From Saprospiraceae bacterium (lineage in GTDB: Bacteria; Bacteroidota; Bacteroidia; Chitinophagales; Saprospiraceae): 64,000 bases of DNA. The position numbers and the translations under genes are program-made. Positions within the stretch are counted from its first letter, which is position 1. Every line of letters starts with the position of its first letter. The notes below the pieces were generated by a model. It worked only from the letters and a program-made list of their open reading frames with translations. It ran no database searches and was not told where the DNA came from. Of the stretch, positions 46,547-56,422 are shown one piece after another. The DNA is taken from NCBI GenBank assembly GCA_016716185.1, contig JADJWV010000003.1, positions 336,824 to 400,823 of the forward strand, in the 5' to 3' direction.

Positions 46547-47098
46547 TTACTTCCAGTTTATTTTCCCGTAAAAATTTCCATCTTCAATGTTAATAGTATC
46601 AGGAAATGTACCGATGAAAGCGGTATCCCGTACCACTTTTGCACGAAACTTTCCTCGTATATCACCAGACTGTTTATTCAACTCAATTATTTCTAGAAAG
46701 TATGAAGAGTCAGCTTCTTTAAGACTATATATTCCTGTAACTACATCTCCATCTGAAGTAAATTCGCTGTATGTAATCCTATAGATGGTGTCTAAGAATG
46801 AAGGCTCTATTGGGTTAAATTGGAATTTGCCAAGACGTAAAGGGACTTTATTCAATAACACTTTGCTTCTTAATTCACCTATATCATTATATTTCTGAAT
46901 TAAAATAGATATACAAGTATCAGGCAGACAATTTACAAATCTTGGATCATTAAGTGGAAATATGCCAGTTTTTCCTTTCCATTCAACACCGTTTAATAAT
47001 GCTGTTCCTTCTCCATAAAAACCTATATCATCAAATATGTCGTCCTTTTCACAAGAACTAACCGCAAGTATTAAAATTAAAAAATTTAACCTTTTCAT
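46547..47098 (-). CDS. Hypothetical lipoprotein (cassette J-K)
   Basis: This 183-residue protein begins MKRLNFLILILAVSSCEKDD, a lipoprotein signal with lipobox VSSC, then beta-rich sequence (GTALLNGVEWKGKTGIF, DSSYFLEIIELNKQSGDIRGKF) like other Bacteroidota surface lipoproteins. Its ATG overlaps the stop of the upstream metalloprotease (ATGA), so the two are coupled. Confidence 0.75.
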   Translation of the reverse strand: MKRLNFLILILAVSSCEKDDIFDDIGFYGEGTALLNGVEWKGKTGIFPLNDPRFVNCLPDTCISILIQKYNDIGELRSKVLLNKVPLRLGKFQFNPIEPSFLDTIYRITYSEFTSDGDVVTGIYSLKEADSSYFLEIIELNKQSGDIRGKFRAKVVRDTAFIGTFPDTINIEDGNFYGKINWK

Positions 47099-48979
47099 GG
47101 TCTTCCTATTTTGATAACTTTAGTCACTGAAACGGTTCTGTCTATGGTTGACTTTAATAGAATAATACCATTTTGAAGGTTGCCTAAATCAAATATTTCA
47201 GAGTGTACACCCTTGTTGTATTTCTTGTTTGACAAAAAATCTGATTGCCATTACAATTTGCCAAAATAAACTCGGCTTCAGTATTGTCTTCTGAAATCAA
47301 AAACTCTATTGTAAATTCTTCAACTACTGGATTAGGATATGCAATTGCAGTAGGGCCATTACCTCCTCCACTTAATAACTGTAAGTTGCAACCTGGTGTT
47401 CCCTTTTGTCGTATGGAAATTTGAAAGAAAGCAAATACAAAGTTTCCAATTGCATCCTGAACTCGCACTCGTAAAAATACAGTGGATTTTAAAGGATAAT
47501 TATTCGAATTTACCCAAATTGATAGTCCTGATCCCACTGAATTTCCCCAATTTACCCCGTCTGTAGAAATACGCCAATCATAACTGAATGGATTATTAGA
47601 ACCATTTACATTTACAAAGTACTCTCCACTCAAAGGTCGACATAATATATCGTCTCCATTTATTTCTGCGGACAGTGGTATAACGGGATTTGGGTTATAG
47701 CCAGCAACTATACAAGCATGACCATCTCTTATCCAACGTGCATTATCCCTTGAATCTATAATTCCGGTTGGATGTCCTTTTAAACTTATGTCGGGATTAG
47801 AATAATGTAATAACCTTTGATTATTTTGCCGCAATTGGTGAAGAATTGTACTATAATTTTTCCAACTACATAACCAACAAGGTCTATGACCCCATCCAGA
47901 TCCATGTTCGAAAGGCCCTGAATCATCGCATCCACCCCTTTGAAAAGTCTCGCATCTTTGGTGACGACATCCTATGATATGTCCTAATTCATGGCTAAAG
48001 GTAAAATTAGCAGTTATACTATTACCTTCAATAACTCCAAATGCAAATGCTTCTTGAGGGTTGCTGAGATTTTCAATAGGTACACCACCCAAAATGCCTC
48101 CATTATAGTCTGCATCGGTAATTAATATAACTACATCAGCCAAATCTGTTGCTCTCCAAGTTGCCACTTGATTTGAAGTTCGCAAGTCAAATAAATCTCC
48201 TTCAAAGTTTCCAGGATCTTCTGTAAATCCAACCCATTCTCTAACATTTGCTCTGATTACGCAAGTATTATCTATGTCACTGTTGCTAAAGGCTTGATTT
48301 GTTTGACTTATTGCTAGATTTACCATATCATTGATTCCGCCCAAGCCAAATGCATCTTCTGCGGCTTGTGTAAATAAAAACAATACTCTGATAGCACATC
48401 CACCTGTCCTAGGTGTTAATTGAATATCTGGAACTTTTAATCCTTGGCCTTCAGTTGGCGTTGAGACGATACATTCTTGTTTCGAAGTGAAGAATTCTGC
48501 ATTTATCTTTCCCAAAACGGAATAACTCTCACTTAATGCTAATAATTCGTATTTAGTTTCGTCCACCACAATGTATCCATATTTTCTTCCATCTTTGGAT
48601 TCAATCATGATTTCACCTTCGGTACATGTGCATACACAAAGTGATGTATCTGTATTTGGATCTCTTAGCGTACCATAATAGTAATAGTTCTGTTCGTCAA
48701 TATATCGAGAAGATTTAGGTTCAAATTCCAATGCCTCACAATCATCTCCAGTTAGATCAAGCTGCAAGTTTCCACCTTCATTAATACTTGATATTAAAGA
48801 ATTTAGTTGGACAATACTCACAGAAGAAAATTTAGGGAAGGTGACTATTTTCTGGTATTGGAGTAACTCGTTCGTATCCAATACCGCACTCGAAGGATAA
48901 GATGCTATCCAATTCATTTGAGCATTAATCTCAAAAATCCAATAATTGTAAGGATTAATAAAATCAAATTCTTTTTCAT
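47095..48979 (-). CDS. Type IX-secreted metzincin metalloprotease (two frameshifts)
   Basis: The zinc motif HELGHIIGCRH (HExxHxxGxxH) sits in FTFSHELGHIIGCRHQRCE, as in reprolysin-like metzincins. After repair the protein has 628 residues. An N-terminal ATG at 48979 gives MKKNLILLILTIIGFFEINA, a signal peptide, if one T is added to the T5 run (A5 at 48933-48937 on the plus strand). At the C-terminus, one base added near 47211-47215 turns the end into a sorting domain (YPNPVVEEFTIEF ... LQNGIILLKS ... VTKVIKIGRP). The gene overlaps the lipoprotein start (ATGA). It shares cassette J-K (46530-49179; ends GTTAGCATC / GATGCTAAC) with that lipoprotein. It probably degrades extracellular protein. 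Confidence 0.82.
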
Positions 48980-49172
48980 ATTCTTTTAATTACTGTGTTA
49001 ACGTTTGAAATTCAATCGCTTGGCAAAAATTGCCGATAACACCAATTAATTACTTCTCTAAGGTACTACTTTCTGTCACTCATTACTCTAAGCGTCTATC
49101 TTGATTTTGTCCGCCCTAACTGAGTTTTTTGTTGAATTTCAGATTTCATAGTTTAGATTTTCTTTAAATCGA

Positions 49173-49304
49173 TGCTAACGGTTTCGGGCTTTGCGTTCGG
49201 GCGGGATTCGGAGCACAAAACTGTCAACATGTACTGAACTTGAATAGAAGCACAAAGTTCCAAGTTTCCACGTCACCCCGCCTGACGCAAAACCCGTGTT
49301 AGCG
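49173..49304. repeat. attC-like site K
   Basis: Left core TGCTAAC (49173-49179), right core GTTAGCG (49298-49304). CGGGCTTTGCGT and GGCGGG pair with CCCGCC and ACGCAAAACCCG. About 190 bases between the protease start and this site hold no gene. Confidence 0.75.
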
Positions 49305-49356
49305 GTTCGTGCTATTCTGTCTACGAAGGATTGTCGTTCAATGTTTGTAGCCATTT

Positions 49357-50085
49357 TTACAGTCCAAAGTAATAACTAATATTTAGTCCACCACTATATA
49401 AATAACCTGTAACGGGGGCATCAATAATTTTTAAAACACCGTATCTGAAAGTCGGCTCAACTCTCAAGTTCATTCTGTTATTTATTTCGTAGTCAATACC
49501 AACGCTTATTGTCGGTGAAATATTTACTCTCTTGTAGTCGTAACTTGTCGGATTTGTCTTTCTTGTTGTGTGGTCTGAATAAACCAAAACGCTTGTCTGC
49601 GTTTCTTTAATAAAAATGTTTGTCGTCACGCCAACGCTTGTAAAGAAGCGAACTTTCTTTTTGCCGATTGTGAAGTTAGCTTTTACAGGAATCTCAATGC
49701 AATGAAAGTTGTAAATGAATTTTGCTTTGTTGGGTGCACTTGGGTCAGGTTGCCCGAAAATTAAATCTTTAAACTTTGTCTGGTAGCCCTTATTAGAATA
49801 TTGAATACCTGTCTCTATACCAATAAACTTTTTTATATTGAAACAAACATTAAGACCAGTTGTATAGCCAACCTTAATTGTTTCATTCTCATTGTTCAGT
49901 TTTACAACAAGGTCACTTGTTGAACTGCCGTCATTGTTTTTGAGTCTCCGAAAACAAATGTCAGGAGAAACATTGATGCCGATTTGAACTCTCTTGAAGC
50001 GTGCAGTCGGATTTTCTTTGGTCTTGTCTTGTCCATAAGAACTAAACGCTGTCATTGTCAGCAGTAAGAGTGTTAGGTTTTTCAT
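49357..50085 (-). CDS. Outer-membrane beta-barrel protein (cassette K-L)
   Basis: The ATG at 50085 gives MKNLTLLLLTMTAFSSYGQ, a signal peptide, and a 242-residue PorT-like/OMP_b-brl barrel: VQIGINVSPDICFRRL, VGYTTGLNVCFNIKKFIGIETGIQYSNKG, VRFFTSVGVTTNIF, GIDYEINNRMNLRVEPTFRYG, GGLNISYYF. The frame remains open to 50142 but without signal character. The cassette is 49298-50152 with ends GTTAGCGGT / ACCGCTAAC. Function unknown. Confidence 0.75.
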   Translation of the reverse strand: MKNLTLLLLTMTAFSSYGQDKTKENPTARFKRVQIGINVSPDICFRRLKNNDGSSTSDLVVKLNNENETIKVGYTTGLNVCFNIKKFIGIETGIQYSNKGYQTKFKDLIFGQPDPSAPNKAKFIYNFHCIEIPVKANFTIGKKKVRFFTSVGVTTNIFIKETQTSVLVYSDHTTRKTNPTSYDYKRVNISPTISVGIDYEINNRMNLRVEPTFRYGVLKIIDAPVTGYLYSGGLNISYYFGL

Positions 50086-50145
50086 TGCTGTCAAATTTAT
50101 ATTTGTCTTGTTATCGTTGTCTATTGTGTGTCTCCCAAGCATGAC

Positions 50146-50277
50146 CGCTAACGTATTGCAGCTACCCGAAGGTGGCGATTTCGAAGCACTTCACTGTCAA
50201 CCAAGCAGAAACTTTGATAGAAGCACAAAGCTTGATTGAACCACTGAACCGCCACTTTTGGGTAGGTGCTGTTAGCG
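50146..50277. repeat. attC-like site L
   Basis: Left core CGCTAAC (50146-50152), right core GTTAGCG (50271-50277), fully complementary. GCAGCTACCCGAAGGTGGCG pairs with CCGCCACTTTTGGGTAGGTG and GC. Sites O and P share this arm sequence. Confidence 0.85.
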
Positions 50278-50289
50278 GTTCGGGCTGTT

Positions 50290-50793
50290 TTAGTCATATA
50301 AAAATGGTTCATTTCCTTCTGCCATTTTCCGCACATTTTCTAATACTTGTTTCATATATCTTGTGTAAAATGCATTTGCAAAGAGCCATTGAAAGGGAAT
50401 AAAAATATATCCTTTTCCATGAATGGTGTAATCGTAATTTATTTGTATTTTATTAGGTTCTAGCTCTGTTGTTGTCCATTCAAAAGTAAACTTCCAGATA
50501 TTCAACATCCAAGATTTGAAATTTCCCACCTCTACTTTCCAATATTTATTTTCAATACTTTCTATAACTTCATCTGTGGAAACTTCACCACCTTTAAAGG
50601 TTAGTGATTCCCCAGCGTAAACATTTTTAATTGAACCAACTTTACCCCAATTTTCATCATTAGTTGTTTTGGTTACTTTCGGCATTAAGCCATATCCTGT
50701 ATGCACTTTGGTTACATCGCAGAGTATTGGTGCTTTAAATGCCCTTTCGAGTGAGCAGTTGTAGATTGCTGAAGTGTGAATTTTGAAATTCAT
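50290..50793 (-). CDS. SRPBCC-fold protein (cassette L-M)
   Basis: The ATG at 50793 (MNFKIHTSAIYNCSLERAFKAP) gives a 167-residue START-like/SRPBCC protein with GKVGSIKNVYAGESLTF, YWKVEVGNFKSWM, FEWTTTELEPNKIQINYDYT and a C-terminal helix with YTRYMKQVLENVRKMAEG. The longer frame to 50874 adds a basic, unrelated stretch. The cassette is 50271-50912. Confidence 0.75.
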   Translation of the reverse strand: MNFKIHTSAIYNCSLERAFKAPILCDVTKVHTGYGLMPKVTKTTNDENWGKVGSIKNVYAGESLTFKGGEVSTDEVIESIENKYWKVEVGNFKSWMLNIWKFTFEWTTTELEPNKIQINYDYTIHGKGYIFIPFQWLFANAFYTRYMKQVLENVRKMAEGNEPFLYD

Positions 50794-50905
50794 AGGCCAA
50801 TTATTTTTACTCTTGTTTGTATTCCTTTTTCTACTTAAAGTCACCCTTAAATCCGTAGTCATTTTTTCCTTCACTATTAAGTTGGTTTGGTGCTTGTAGC
50901 CTGAC

Positions 50906-51040
50906 CGCTAACGGTCCGGCATACACGCCGGCCGCTTGAGTATAAGTCAAAAATATGACCTAAAATTTTATTTTCCAAACCGGCCGTGAGAAATACCATC
51001 CAAGCTTAAAGAAGCGGCTGGAGTGTATGCTGTGTTATAG
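50906..51040. repeat. attC-like site M (G family)
   Basis: Left core CGCTAAC (50906-50912), right core GTTATAG (51034-51040). Arms and loop are nearly identical to site G. The left core differs because it belongs to the preceding cassette. Confidence 0.85.
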
Positions 51041-51278
51041 GCAGAGCAGATTGCGAATCGACACTTTACACCCGCACCCACACAATAGACTCATTCCAAT
51101 TTTATGGGATTGTCTATTTTATTTGAGTAGCGCTTAGAAGTCATGTATGGAATTTATTCTTACTTCTTGAAATTCTAATGTAATAGACTTATAATTTGCT
51201 TTCAAAACTCACACTCGCTCGTATTTAATTTGAGTCCTGTGAGCAAGTCTTGTTAACCTCTGGCTGCTTGACTATAAC
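51034..51278. other. ORF-less cassette M-M' (second copy)
   Basis: Near-identical to 43427-43671 (GGGATTGTC for GGCATTGTC among the few differences). No coding frame. Confidence 0.75.
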
Positions 51279-51406
51279 GGTCCGGCATACACGCCGGCCG
51301 CTTGAGTATAAGCCAAAAATAAGACCTAAAAATTTATTTTCCAAGCCAGCCGAGAGAAATACCATCCAAGCTTAAAGAAGCGGCTGGAGTGTATGCTGTG
51401 TTATAG
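51272..51406. repeat. attC-like site M' (G family)
   Basis: Left core CTATAAC (51272-51278), right core GTTATAG (51400-51406). Arms match sites G and M. Confidence 0.85.
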
Positions 51407-51644
51407 GCAGAGCAGATTGCGATTCGACACTTTACACCCGCACCCACACCATAGACTCATTCCAATTTTATGGGATTGTCTATTTTATTTGAGTAGCGCT
51501 TAGAAGTCATGTTTGGAATTTATTCTTACTTCTTGAAATTCTAATGTAATAGACTTATAATTTGATTTCAAAACTCACACACGTTCGTATTTTATTTCAG
51601 TCCTGTGAGCAAGTCTTGTTAACCTCTGGCTGCTTGACTATAAC
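51400..51644. other. ORF-less cassette M'-N (third copy)
   Basis: Third copy of the 245-base non-coding insert, slightly more diverged (GATTCGACAC, CACACGTTCG). It is directly downstream of site M', so copies two and three are in tandem. Confidence 0.75.
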
Positions 51645-51729
51645 GGTCGGTGCTTACGCAGTGCCGGATTGTGAAGATACAATTTTCTAATGAACGGAAA
51701 GCCGGCATTGAGTAAGCACCATGTTGGTG
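51638..51729. repeat. attC-like site N
   Basis: Left core CTATAAC (51638-51644), right core GTTGGTG (51723-51729). GGTGCTTACGCA and TGCCGG pair with CCGGCA and TGAGTAAGCACC. Confidence 0.8.
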
Positions 51730-51772
51730 GCAGGCTAATTTACATTGATCTATTTTTGGTTATTACGTTATA

Positions 51773-52159
51773 TTAGTTCCTCTTTGCAAAACATTCTTGC
51801 CAGTAAGGACCCAGTCCTTGTTTATAAAAATAATATAGACTATCTTGTTCGAGAGTTAGTTGTGGTGGGTGATACTCCTGTACTGATTTAAATTTACCTT
51901 CAGAATAATAAAACATAATTGCCGTGGATACATTTATTTCATTAAAATTTAAATTTACTATTGAGTCTAATGCTGATTTTGTCAGAAAAAGTGTAACCAT
52001 GGACGTATCATGTTTGAATCCAACAATCGTATCAACCCAATAATTATTCGTACAAATTCCATTATAGGTTCCCATGACATTTTCACGTTCATCAATATAA
52101 GAGTATTCACATCCTGTTAAAATAGATGCAATCCCTATAATCAATATTAATTTGTGCAT
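51773..52159 (-). CDS. Hypothetical small lipoprotein (cassette N-O)
   Basis: This 128-residue protein begins MHKLILIIGIASILTGCEYS, with lipobox LTGC. The rest (NVMGTYNGICTNNYWVDTI...) has the G-x-Y start of lipocalin-like lipoproteins but no family I can name. The cassette is 51723-52204 with ends GTTGGTGGCA / TGCCACCAAC. Confidence 0.75.
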   Translation of the reverse strand: MHKLILIIGIASILTGCEYSYIDERENVMGTYNGICTNNYWVDTIVGFKHDTSMVTLFLTKSALDSIVNLNFNEINVSTAIMFYYSEGKFKSVQEYHPPQLTLEQDSLYYFYKQGLGPYWQECFAKRN

Positions 52160-52197
52160 AGTGAATAAACCTAAATATGTTTTATTGTCTTGCTTGC

Positions 52198-52329
52198 CAC
52201 CAACGTTTTGCAGCTACCCGAAGGTGGCGATTTACGCACCAACTTTCATTCGGAGAACTGCCGTTCAAATATACACAAAACTGTCCTACGAAGCACTTCA
52301 CCGCCACTTTTGGGTAGGTGCTGTTACCG
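52198..52329. repeat. attC-like site O (L family)
   Basis: Left core CACCAAC (52198-52204), right core GTTACCG (52323-52329). Arms match site L (GCAGCTACCCGAAGGTGGCG). It opens giant cassette 2. Confidence 0.82.
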
Positions 52330-52521
52330 CCAGTGGTTCTATCTTTCGTGTCAGTGTCTACCGTGCTTTCAGCGATTTTACTGTCCGTTTAATTGTCCCG
52401 AAAAACGTTTTTATCTGTCGGCAATGAGCGGTCGGGAAAGATTTAATTTTTGCGAAGCGAAGAAAATTTTTCTGTTCCTGCGTGATTGCTTTTGGCATAT
52501 CTTTTTGTTTTGCGGGTTGGC

Positions 52522-52565
52522 TTAGCTCTTTGCCGCCCGCAGGAACGAGGACGGCAATGTGCTAA
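52522..52565. repeat. TCTT/ATGT hairpin, copy 3
   Basis: TTAGC (52522-52526) pairs with GCTAA (52561-52565), TCTT faces ATGT, and TGCCG (52531-52535) pairs with CGGCA (52552-52556). It lies about 190 bases inside the left end of giant cassette 2. Confidence 0.7.
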
Positions 52566-52618
52566 AAGTGTGATGGCACAAAAAGTATGACAAAAAGAAG
52601 CGTTGGCTTTAGTTGTTT

Positions 52619-54503
52619 TTAATTTTTGTAATTCATTAATTTCAAACTGGTTAAAATTACAATGAGCGTTACTCCAACATCTGCGGCTATGGCGAAAACT
52701 AAATTGCTGTAACCAATAAACGCAAGTGTTATGAAAATGAGTTTAACTGCTATTGCTCCAATGGTGTTGAATTTTATTCTTCTCAATGTTTTTTTACTTA
52801 ACTGAATGAGAAACGGAATGAGTGAAAGTTTATCGTTCATCAATGCAATGTTTGCAGTTTCTATGGCGGTGTCGCTTCCTGCTGCTCCCATTGCTATTCC
52901 TACCGTAGATTGTGCTAACGCTGGTGCATCGTTTATGCCGTCACCTACCATTGCCACCGTGCCGTATTGTTTCAAGAGGTCTTTAATTTTTTCAGCTTTA
53001 TTTTCGGGTAACATATTGCCAAATATTTTTTGATGCCTACTTGTTGGGCTACATAGTTTGCTGCTTTTTCGCTGTCGCCTGTGAGCATTATGGGTTCTAT
53101 GTTCATTGCTTCTATTTCATTTAATGCTTCGACACTGTCGGGTTTTATTTCGTCCATTAAACCGATAATTCCTGCAACTCCGTTTCCGAAACTTACCACT
53201 ACGCTTGTTTTTCCTTGTGCTGAAAGTTCCGCAACAATTTTTTCTGCTTCGCTGTCGGTATGTTGATGTTCTTTGATGAAATCTAATTTGCCTACATAAA
53301 TTGTTTCGTCCTCACACACCAAACATTTTGCGGTTGCTCCTTTGCCCATGATGCTTTTGAATGCTTCGGTTTTATGCGGTTCAAATCCTTCTTTGCGGCT
53401 TGCATCAACAATGGCTTGTGCTAAAGGGTGTTCGCTAAATATTTCAGCTCCTGCGGTGCAAGCCAATAGTTCTTCACGGCTTATTCCATTGAGTGGAAGC
53501 ACATCACTAACGATTGGGTTTCCGAATGTAATGGTTCGTGTTTTGTCTAACGCAATAGCTCTGATGTTTGCCAACGCTTCTAAATATTTTCCTCCCTTTA
53601 CCAACGCTCCTTTTGCTGATGCGTTTCCGATGGCTGCGTAAATGGCTACTGGTGTAGAAATAACCAATGCACAAGGACAAGCAATAACAAGAAGTGTAAT
53701 TGCCTGTTGTAGCCAATGATTAAGGTCTAAGTGCAAAACGAAAACAGGAATAATAAAAAGTAAAACAGACAGCATAATCATTATGGGAGTATAATATTTT
53801 GCAAACTGCTGAATGAATTTTTGAGTTTCACTTTTATTAGCTGCTGCCTCAAATGTGAGCCGGACAATTTTGGAAAAGGTGGTGTCAACAGAAAGTTTGG
53901 TAGTTTCCATTTCTATGAAACCATTTTGTTGAGCGTGCCTGCGAAAAGATTATCGCCCTTGTGTTTGTCTTGGGGAATTGGTTCGCCTGTGATGGCAGCT
54001 TCGTCAACTGCGGTTTCTCCTGAAATGATTTTACCGTCAAGCGGTATCATTTCACCTGCTTTTACCTGAATAACTGTTCCCACTACAATTTTATCAATTG
54101 GAACAAATTCATTTTGTGATTTTACAAATGCGGTCTTTGGTGCTTTGCTGACTAATTCATCTAATGCAGATTTTGAGTTTTCAATTCCAATATCCTCCAA
54201 GCGTTCACCCAATACATACAACACCACAAGCACAGCCGCTTCGGGAAATTCTTTGAGATAAATGCACCAAAGACAGCAATAAGCATAAGCAAATTGATGT
54301 TGCTGAAATTGAGTTTGAAAAGTGCTTTTACACCGCTCCAAATTACTTTGTAGCCAATTGCCAAAATAAAGAATGCGAAAATAAAGGAGCATACGGCATT
54401 GGTATATGAATGCCGATGACGGATAAAACTTCTTTAACGCCACCACTATTGAGATAGCGAAAAGAAGAAACAGAAATTTTTTATCGTTGAATGGTAGTTT
54501 CAT
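52619..54503 (-). CDS. Heavy-metal P1B-type ATPase (several frameshifts)
   Basis: Pieces in all three minus frames join into one P1B ATPase of about 630 residues. In order: membrane helices; FPEAAVLVVLYVLGERLED; AGEMIPLDGKII and AAITGEPIPQDK (actuator); VIACPCALVISTPVAIYAA (CPC metal site); ALDKTRTITFGNPI (phosphorylation Asp); EHPLAQAIVDASRKEG (HP motif); VAMVGDGINDAPALAQS; final helices. The sequence is closest in style to Zn/Cd/Co exporters. No N-terminal metal-binding domain is seen. The usual DKTGT motif reads DKTRT here. At least four one-base breaks occur (near 54430, 54400, 54250, 53912, 53010). Confidence 0.8.
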
Positions 54504-54516
54504 ATTGATTTATTTT

Positions 54517-55126
54517 TTAACAACAATTTTTTCCTATTTGGATTGATGGACATTTTACAGTTCCGTAGCTGCAATACACACAGCAATCGCCTTGTTTGGG
54601 GTTTTAATAATTTTTTGCAGTTTTTCACACTCATAGAAAAACTGACAGGCATCCGTGGGCATGATTTCTTTTTTCTTGTGTCCGCAGTTTGGACAAGTAA
54701 TTTCACTTTCAAGTTCTACTGTCTTGCCGTCAATAACTTTGCAAGTGTCGCAAGTGCCGTGAAGTTTGTTTCGTCTATAATTCCAAAGTGTAGCAATAAA
54801 AAGTCCGAACATTCCTACATATAGAAAATAAATCCAGTTGTCGGAGTTGTTGAAATGGTAGCCGTAGAAAATAAGGATGCCGCTTGGAATAGCAACAAGC
54901 AAAGGATAAGTGCATCTGTGCTTACGATAAGAAATGTAGAGACCTGTAACGGAAATCAAAACCATAGTCTGAAAACCCACATCGTCCATCCGCCAAAAAG
55001 TTCAGCAGTTCCAAAACCTAAGGCGGATGCTGCAAACGCAAATAACGGAAAGCAACAGGGTGATAGAAGTGCCGCTAAAAACAGACCTACTGTTCCAAAT
55101 TTGTCTAAATTCTTTATAAGTTTCAT
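54517..55126 (-). CDS. MerC-like membrane protein with C-terminal GDCC cysteine motif (frameshifted)
   Basis: Joining three frames gives about 203 residues. The N-terminal part (MKLIKNLDKFGTVGLFLAAL, then LLSPCCFPLFAFAASALG) has the paired cysteines of MerC-type metal-uptake proteins in a four-helix domain. The C-terminal part has GTCDTCKVIDGKTVELESE, ITCPNCGHKKKEIMPTDACQ and, after a frame change, QGDCCVYCSYGTVKCPSIQI, the GDCCxxC motif. Breaks are near 54975 (a T run) and 54585-54610. It lies between the ATPase and czcB-like genes, so it probably handles a soft metal such as mercury or cadmium. Confidence 0.75.
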
Positions 55127-55137
55127 TTTATTTAATT

Positions 55138-56411
55138 TTAATGTTCATGTGCCTCACCTTTATTATTCATTTTAGCTAAGATGAAGAAAGCTCCGTTCAC
55201 TACTACTTTGCAGTTGGCAGGAATTTCTTTTAGCAAAGTAATTTCACTGTAACCTACATCGGTAGTGCCTTTGCGAATTGGAATTTTTTCAAAGGTTGTT
55301 CCTCCTTCCCCGTGTTCGGTTTCTTCTTTTTCACTATGCTCATGCCCGTGTTCATCGTGCTTATGTTCGGCAGTTTCGGTTTCACTATGATGTTCTTCTT
55401 CGCTGTGGGCATCAGTTACAATAAAAATATAGTCTTGCCCTTCATGGTTTACAATGGCATTGGTAGGCACGGCATCAACAGTTGCATTTTCTAAACTTAC
55501 CAAAGCGGTAATGCTCATTCCGTCAATCAACCCTTGTTTGTTGCCTTTAACTGTTGCATGAACGGCAACGGCTTTTGTGTTTTGTTCAAAAGTGTTGCTG
55601 ATTGCGTAAACATCTGCATCGTATTCTTTGCCAGGATTGTTGGTGAGTGTAAAATGAATTGTTTGCCCGACTTTTAGTTTCTGTAAATCTTTTCATACAC
55701 ATACAAATCCAAATGCAGTTGGCTGTTATCTACTATTTCAGCAATGGAGGTATTGGCATCGGCAAAAGTTCCAATGTTTACCGTTATGTTGCTCACTGTT
55801 CCGCTTATCGGACTGGTAATGTTAATAACTGATTGAATGTTTTCGCTTGTAAGTATTGCTGTATTGATACCTGCTAATGCCAACTGGCTTTGTAAACTTG
55901 CTTTTTTTGCTTTCAGCGATTTAAGTTCAGCTTCGGCTTGCTGAAATGTTTTAAGTGAAGCAGCGTTTCCTTCTTTTAGCGTTTTCTGCCGTTCAAATTC
56001 CAATTGTGCCAAATCAACTTTAGCAGAAGTGCTTAAAAATTCTTCCTGCATAGTGATAAAATTAGTGTTTGAGATGGTTGCAATGGTTTGTCCTTTCGTA
56101 ACGCTGTTGCCTGTTTGCACCAAAATAGATTTGATAACTCCGCCAAACATGGCAGTGGCGTTTGCCTTGTTGTTGTTAGGAACACGCAACAAGCCATTTG
56201 CTTTTAGCGAAGCAGTAAGTTGTTTTTTCTCAATGCTGCCCAATTCAATTTTGATTGATTTCATTTGTTCTGCTGTGAGTGTTGCCGTATTGGTGTTTTC
56301 GGTGTTCGTCATGGTGTTCGGTTTCTTCACCATGATTTTCTTTTTATTGCTGTTGCAGGATGCAAATACGAATGATGTTGCAAGGGCTGCTATGAAGATT
56401 ATATTTTTCAT
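55138..56411 (-). CDS. CzcB/CusB-like membrane fusion protein (one frameshift)
   Basis: The lipoprotein signal (IIFIAALATSFVFASCNSN) is followed by a HlyD-type adaptor: GGVIKSILVQTGNSVTKGQTI (lipoyl half), a long coiled hairpin (residues about 105-170), ITSPISGTVSNITVNIGTFAD, then a beta-barrel. Near the C-terminus a His/Glu-rich stretch (HSEEEHHSETETAEHKHDEH and on) probably binds metal. One A missing near 55684 splits it; repaired length is 424 residues. It pairs with the CzcA-TolC fusion 11 bases upstream. Confidence 0.85.
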
Positions 56412-56422
56412 TGTCTTGAATT

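Noticed and set aside
48980..49172. Possible extra attC-like site between the metzincin start and site K
   Set aside because: GTTAACG and GATAAC words occur, but I find no stem linking them and no complementary partner at another cassette end.
43427..51644. Transposon explanation (MITE) for the three identical 245-base inserts
   Set aside because: The copies end exactly at the attC cores GTTATAG/CTATAAC and show no target duplication, so cassette behaviour explains them better.
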